In this document: in pieces, positions 62,423 to 64,000 of the stretch
How the letters are laid out: every line of letters begins with the position of its first letter
Position numbering within the stretch: position 1 is the first letter of the stretch
The notes under the pieces: model-generated
Told to the model about the DNA's origin: nothing
Seen by the model: only the letters and a program-made list of their open reading frames with translations
The model's database searches: none
Position numbers and translations under genes: made by a program
DNA from: Roseofilum halophilum BLCC-M91
Lineage (GTDB): Bacteria; Cyanobacteriota; Cyanobacteriia; Cyanobacteriales; Desertifilaceae
Length of the DNA: 64,000 nucleotides
Assembly: GCF_030068445.1 (NCBI RefSeq)
Contig: NZ_JAQPOK010000084.1
Span: 1-64,000, forward strand
Direction of reading: 5' to 3'

Positions 62423-63167
62423 CGTTCGAGTTGGAAATAGTTTGGGTCAAAATATAGTCTTGAATTTGGGCAGAAAATTTAGCTAAACACCGGTGATAGA
62501 ACCGATTGAGTGTAACTAGGCGAATACCTAATCGATCGGCTGTTTCCTGCCAGGAGTAACCCTCAATCATTCTCAGGGCGAGAAACTGAAAATTAGCAGC
62601 CGGTTTGCCTACAATATGGGTTCGCTTAAAGATTCCGTCAGGATCGGCGCGAATCCAACCAATCACCTGTTCCGAGATTAAGGGCATTCGTTCCGGATAA
62701 ATTTGTTCTAAGGTGACGGGCTTTTCGGGCTGATTAAACTGTTTTTCTAAATCATCAAGGCTGAGTCGTTGTACGCCCCTGGGAATGCTTTGCAAAACCC
62801 ACCGAGACGCTTCAATGAAAAACCGTTTTTCTAGGAGATAGTTGGCCCATTGTAAGACTTCGCCTTTGTCCGGATCGTAGTCATCAATTCGGTGGCAAAG
62901 ATGGTAAAACAGTTGCTGTTTAGCTTCTGCATAAATCTCTGCATAGTGGTTTTTAAATTGATTACGCCTGGGTCTGGCGAGTTGATCGGAGTCGATCAGA
63001 GTCCGGATGAGTTTGCCCAAAAGCTGCTTCCGGTGCAGGCTTTTGGGGGGGTGTTGTTTGGCGGCGATCGCCAAGGGTTTTAACGTTTGGTCTAACTCTG
63101 TTAGGTCTGGTAACTCTGCCATGCCTTCCGTACTAATGAGAGAACCTTTAAGGGCAAGGTGCTGCAT
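62409..63167 (-). CDS. Sigma-70-like protein (divergent ECF-type)
   Basis: A 252-residue protein. A region-2-like segment is at about residues 85-130 (LFYHLCHRIDDYDPDKGEVLQWANYLLEK). A region-4 helix-turn-helix is at about residues 200-240 (MIEGYSWQETADRLGIRLVT, then LNRFYHRCLAKF). It has a long N-terminal part and divergent promoter-binding residues, so it may be a specialised sigma factor or a sigma-like regulator. It is first gene of a coupled pair with DUF1822 (14-nt overlap). The divergent 198-nt region (63168-63365) should hold its promoter. Confidence 0.75.
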   Translation of the reverse strand: MQHLALKGSLISTEGMAELPDLTELDQTLKPLAIAAKQHPPKSLHRKQLLGKLIRTLIDSDQLARPRRNQFKNHYAEIYAEAKQQLFYHLCHRIDDYDPDKGEVLQWANYLLEKRFFIEASRWVLQSIPRGVQRLSLDDLEKQFNQPEKPVTLEQIYPERMPLISEQVIGWIRADPDGIFKRTHIVGKPAANFQFLALRMIEGYSWQETADRLGIRLVTLNRFYHRCLAKFSAQIQDYILTQTISNSNDDEN

Positions 63168-63365
63168 GACACCTCTATAGGGTTCTCAGTTTTTTAGGGG
63201 GCTTTTTATGCAGGATTTACAAAATTTTACATTTATCGGGCTAAATGTTAAGTTTTATTGCAATATTGGGGTGTTTTGCATAAAAACCTAGGGATTTTTC
63301 TGAGAGATCTAATGAAGGCTTCATGAAGTCTTCGCGATTTTAGCGTTCCCTAGGAGATCCATCCG

Positions 63366-63566
63366 ATGATTTTAATTCGCGATATTGTCAAGCAAACCCT
63401 GATGAGTGGATATCTATCACGTACCCACGAAGAGCAACTTCGGTATCTTCTCCAATGTACGCGCTACGGACTAGAAGATATTCAAGCCTTTCACCAGCTT
63501 CAACAGGGGGTTTTAACTGGAAAGGTGGAACAAGAGTCTCGGAGCGCCTCTAGGGTTGCTGGGTAA
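63366..63566 (+). CDS. Small conserved hypothetical protein
   Basis: A 66-residue soluble helical protein (MILIRDIVKQTLMSGYLSRT). TAGGAGATCC lies just upstream of the ATG as a ribosome-binding site. The pattern EEQLRYLLQ, YGLEDIQAFHQLQQGVLTGKV resembles short cyanobacterial conserved proteins of unknown function. Its last 17 nt overlap the convergent ATPase gene. Function unknown. Confidence 0.65.
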   Translation: MILIRDIVKQTLMSGYLSRTHEEQLRYLLQCTRYGLEDIQAFHQLQQGVLTGKVEQESRSASRVAG

Positions 63567-64000
63567 ACTCTTGTTTTGCCCCAGTGAAGCGATCGTAGAG
63601 AGCGCGATGGCGCGATCGTCCATATTCGTCGTTGCGGGTTTCATATTGCTTGACCCAATCAACGAGAACCTCAAGCATTGCTTGTTGCTCTTCGGGGGCA
63701 GCAAATTTTTCCGGTTCCCAAGGTCGTTGGTAACAGTTCTGGACACAGGTTTCGATACCTGGATTGAGAAAGCGCAGTTCGGTGCAGTAAGGTAAGGCTG
63801 CTTCAACTAAATCGGCATAGCAGCCTTCAATCACCCATTGTTCATGCTCTTGGATAAATGAGAGCAATAGGGCAATACTTTCATCCAGGGGTTTTCTTTC
63901 GGGCCCTGGGTTCCAGGCAATTTCGTCTAGAGATAATCGGGCAATAGCCCGATCGCCAATTAACCGACGAGCCATGGTGGTTTTGCCTGCACCCGCGTTA
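63550..64000 (-). CDS. P-loop ATPase/kinase, 5' end outside the window
   Basis: Partial gene; the start lies beyond 64000. The visible N-terminal part reads NAGAGKTTMARRL, the Walker A loop of a P-loop NTPase, followed by RLSLDEIAWNPGPERK. The remainder is helical with several acidic residues and no second nucleotide-binding motif. It resembles small adenylate-kinase or AAA-type P-loop proteins often found as solitary ATPases. Function cannot be assigned. Confidence 0.7.
   Translation of the reverse strand, partial: NAGAGKTTMARRLIGDRAIARLSLDEIAWNPGPERKPLDESIALLLSFIQEHEQWVIEGCYADLVEAALPYCTELRFLNPGIETCVQNCYQRPWEPEKFAAPEEQQAMLEVLVDWVKQYETRNDEYGRSRHRALYDRFTGAKQEFTQQP

Overview
The window is a gene-dense stretch of a cyanobacterial chromosome. 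Evidence: carotenoid genes crtB and crtP, photosystem II factor psb28, carboxysome shell genes ccmK3 and ccmK4, divinyl-chlorophyllide reductase bciB, plant-type ferredoxins, a ClpP/ClpR pair, cyanobacteria-specific families (TIGR03279, DUF3120, DUF1822), a PEP-CTERM protein, and very frequent GCGATCGC (HIP1) sites. The intergenic heptamer repeats (GGGTAAT / CCCATTA) and the gene set suggest a filamentous or mat-forming member of the old Oscillatoriales. The genus is inference only. I recognised no rRNA, tRNA, complete insertion sequence, prophage or cas gene.

Layout. 0-7 kb: two small membrane or secreted proteins, a large RTX-type calcium-binding protein, tandem [2Fe-2S] ferredoxins, trpE and two small conserved proteins. 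7-13 kb: uppP with a TIGR03279 radical-SAM-like protein; a permease/thioredoxin/MerR operon; a cytochrome b561-like protein and a cyclophilin flanked by two copies of a MITE-like repeat. 13-17 kb: a URC1-type GTP cyclohydrolase II homologue divergent from an AllA-type ureidoglycolate lyase, then an AT-rich two-gene type II restriction-modification operon. 17-25 kb: murE, mmsA, a PEP-CTERM protein, crtP-crtB, about 0.7 kb without a recognised gene, and a six-repeat CRISPR array. 25-35 kb: DnaJ-like protein, clpR-clpP, pgl, three FHA genes, pgeF, a vapBC module, birA, an M23 peptidase and ribE. 36-43 kb: bifunctional nuclease, ferredoxin-tailed aldo/keto reductase, TerB, a GldA-like dehydrogenase, tldD, ccmK3-ccmK4 and ilvH. 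43-54 kb: infC, an NTT-HEAT nucleotide-transporter-like protein with a cyclic-nucleotide-binding partner, an SGNH hydrolase, hflX, a Uma2 nuclease-fold protein, an AMIN protein and a PAS histidine kinase. 54-64 kb: rpmF, a putative DNA-phosphorothioation-associated protein, psb28, an RCK-channel-like protein, a TPR-glycosyltransferase, bciB, an ABC ATPase, a coupled sigma-like/DUF1822 pair, and a P-loop ATPase cut by the window edge.

Most genes are housekeeping. The accessory content is the RM operon, vapBC, the CRISPR array and several families of small palindromic or tandem repeats. The least explained items are: the NTT-HEAT plus cyclic-nucleotide-binding pair; the overlapping sigma-like/DUF1822 pair; the FHA trio; a hairpin element fused to the start codons of two unrelated genes; the MITE-like family; and probable non-canonical starts for hflX and infC. 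No single locus is clearly a wholly new system. The first two are the best candidates for functional novelty.
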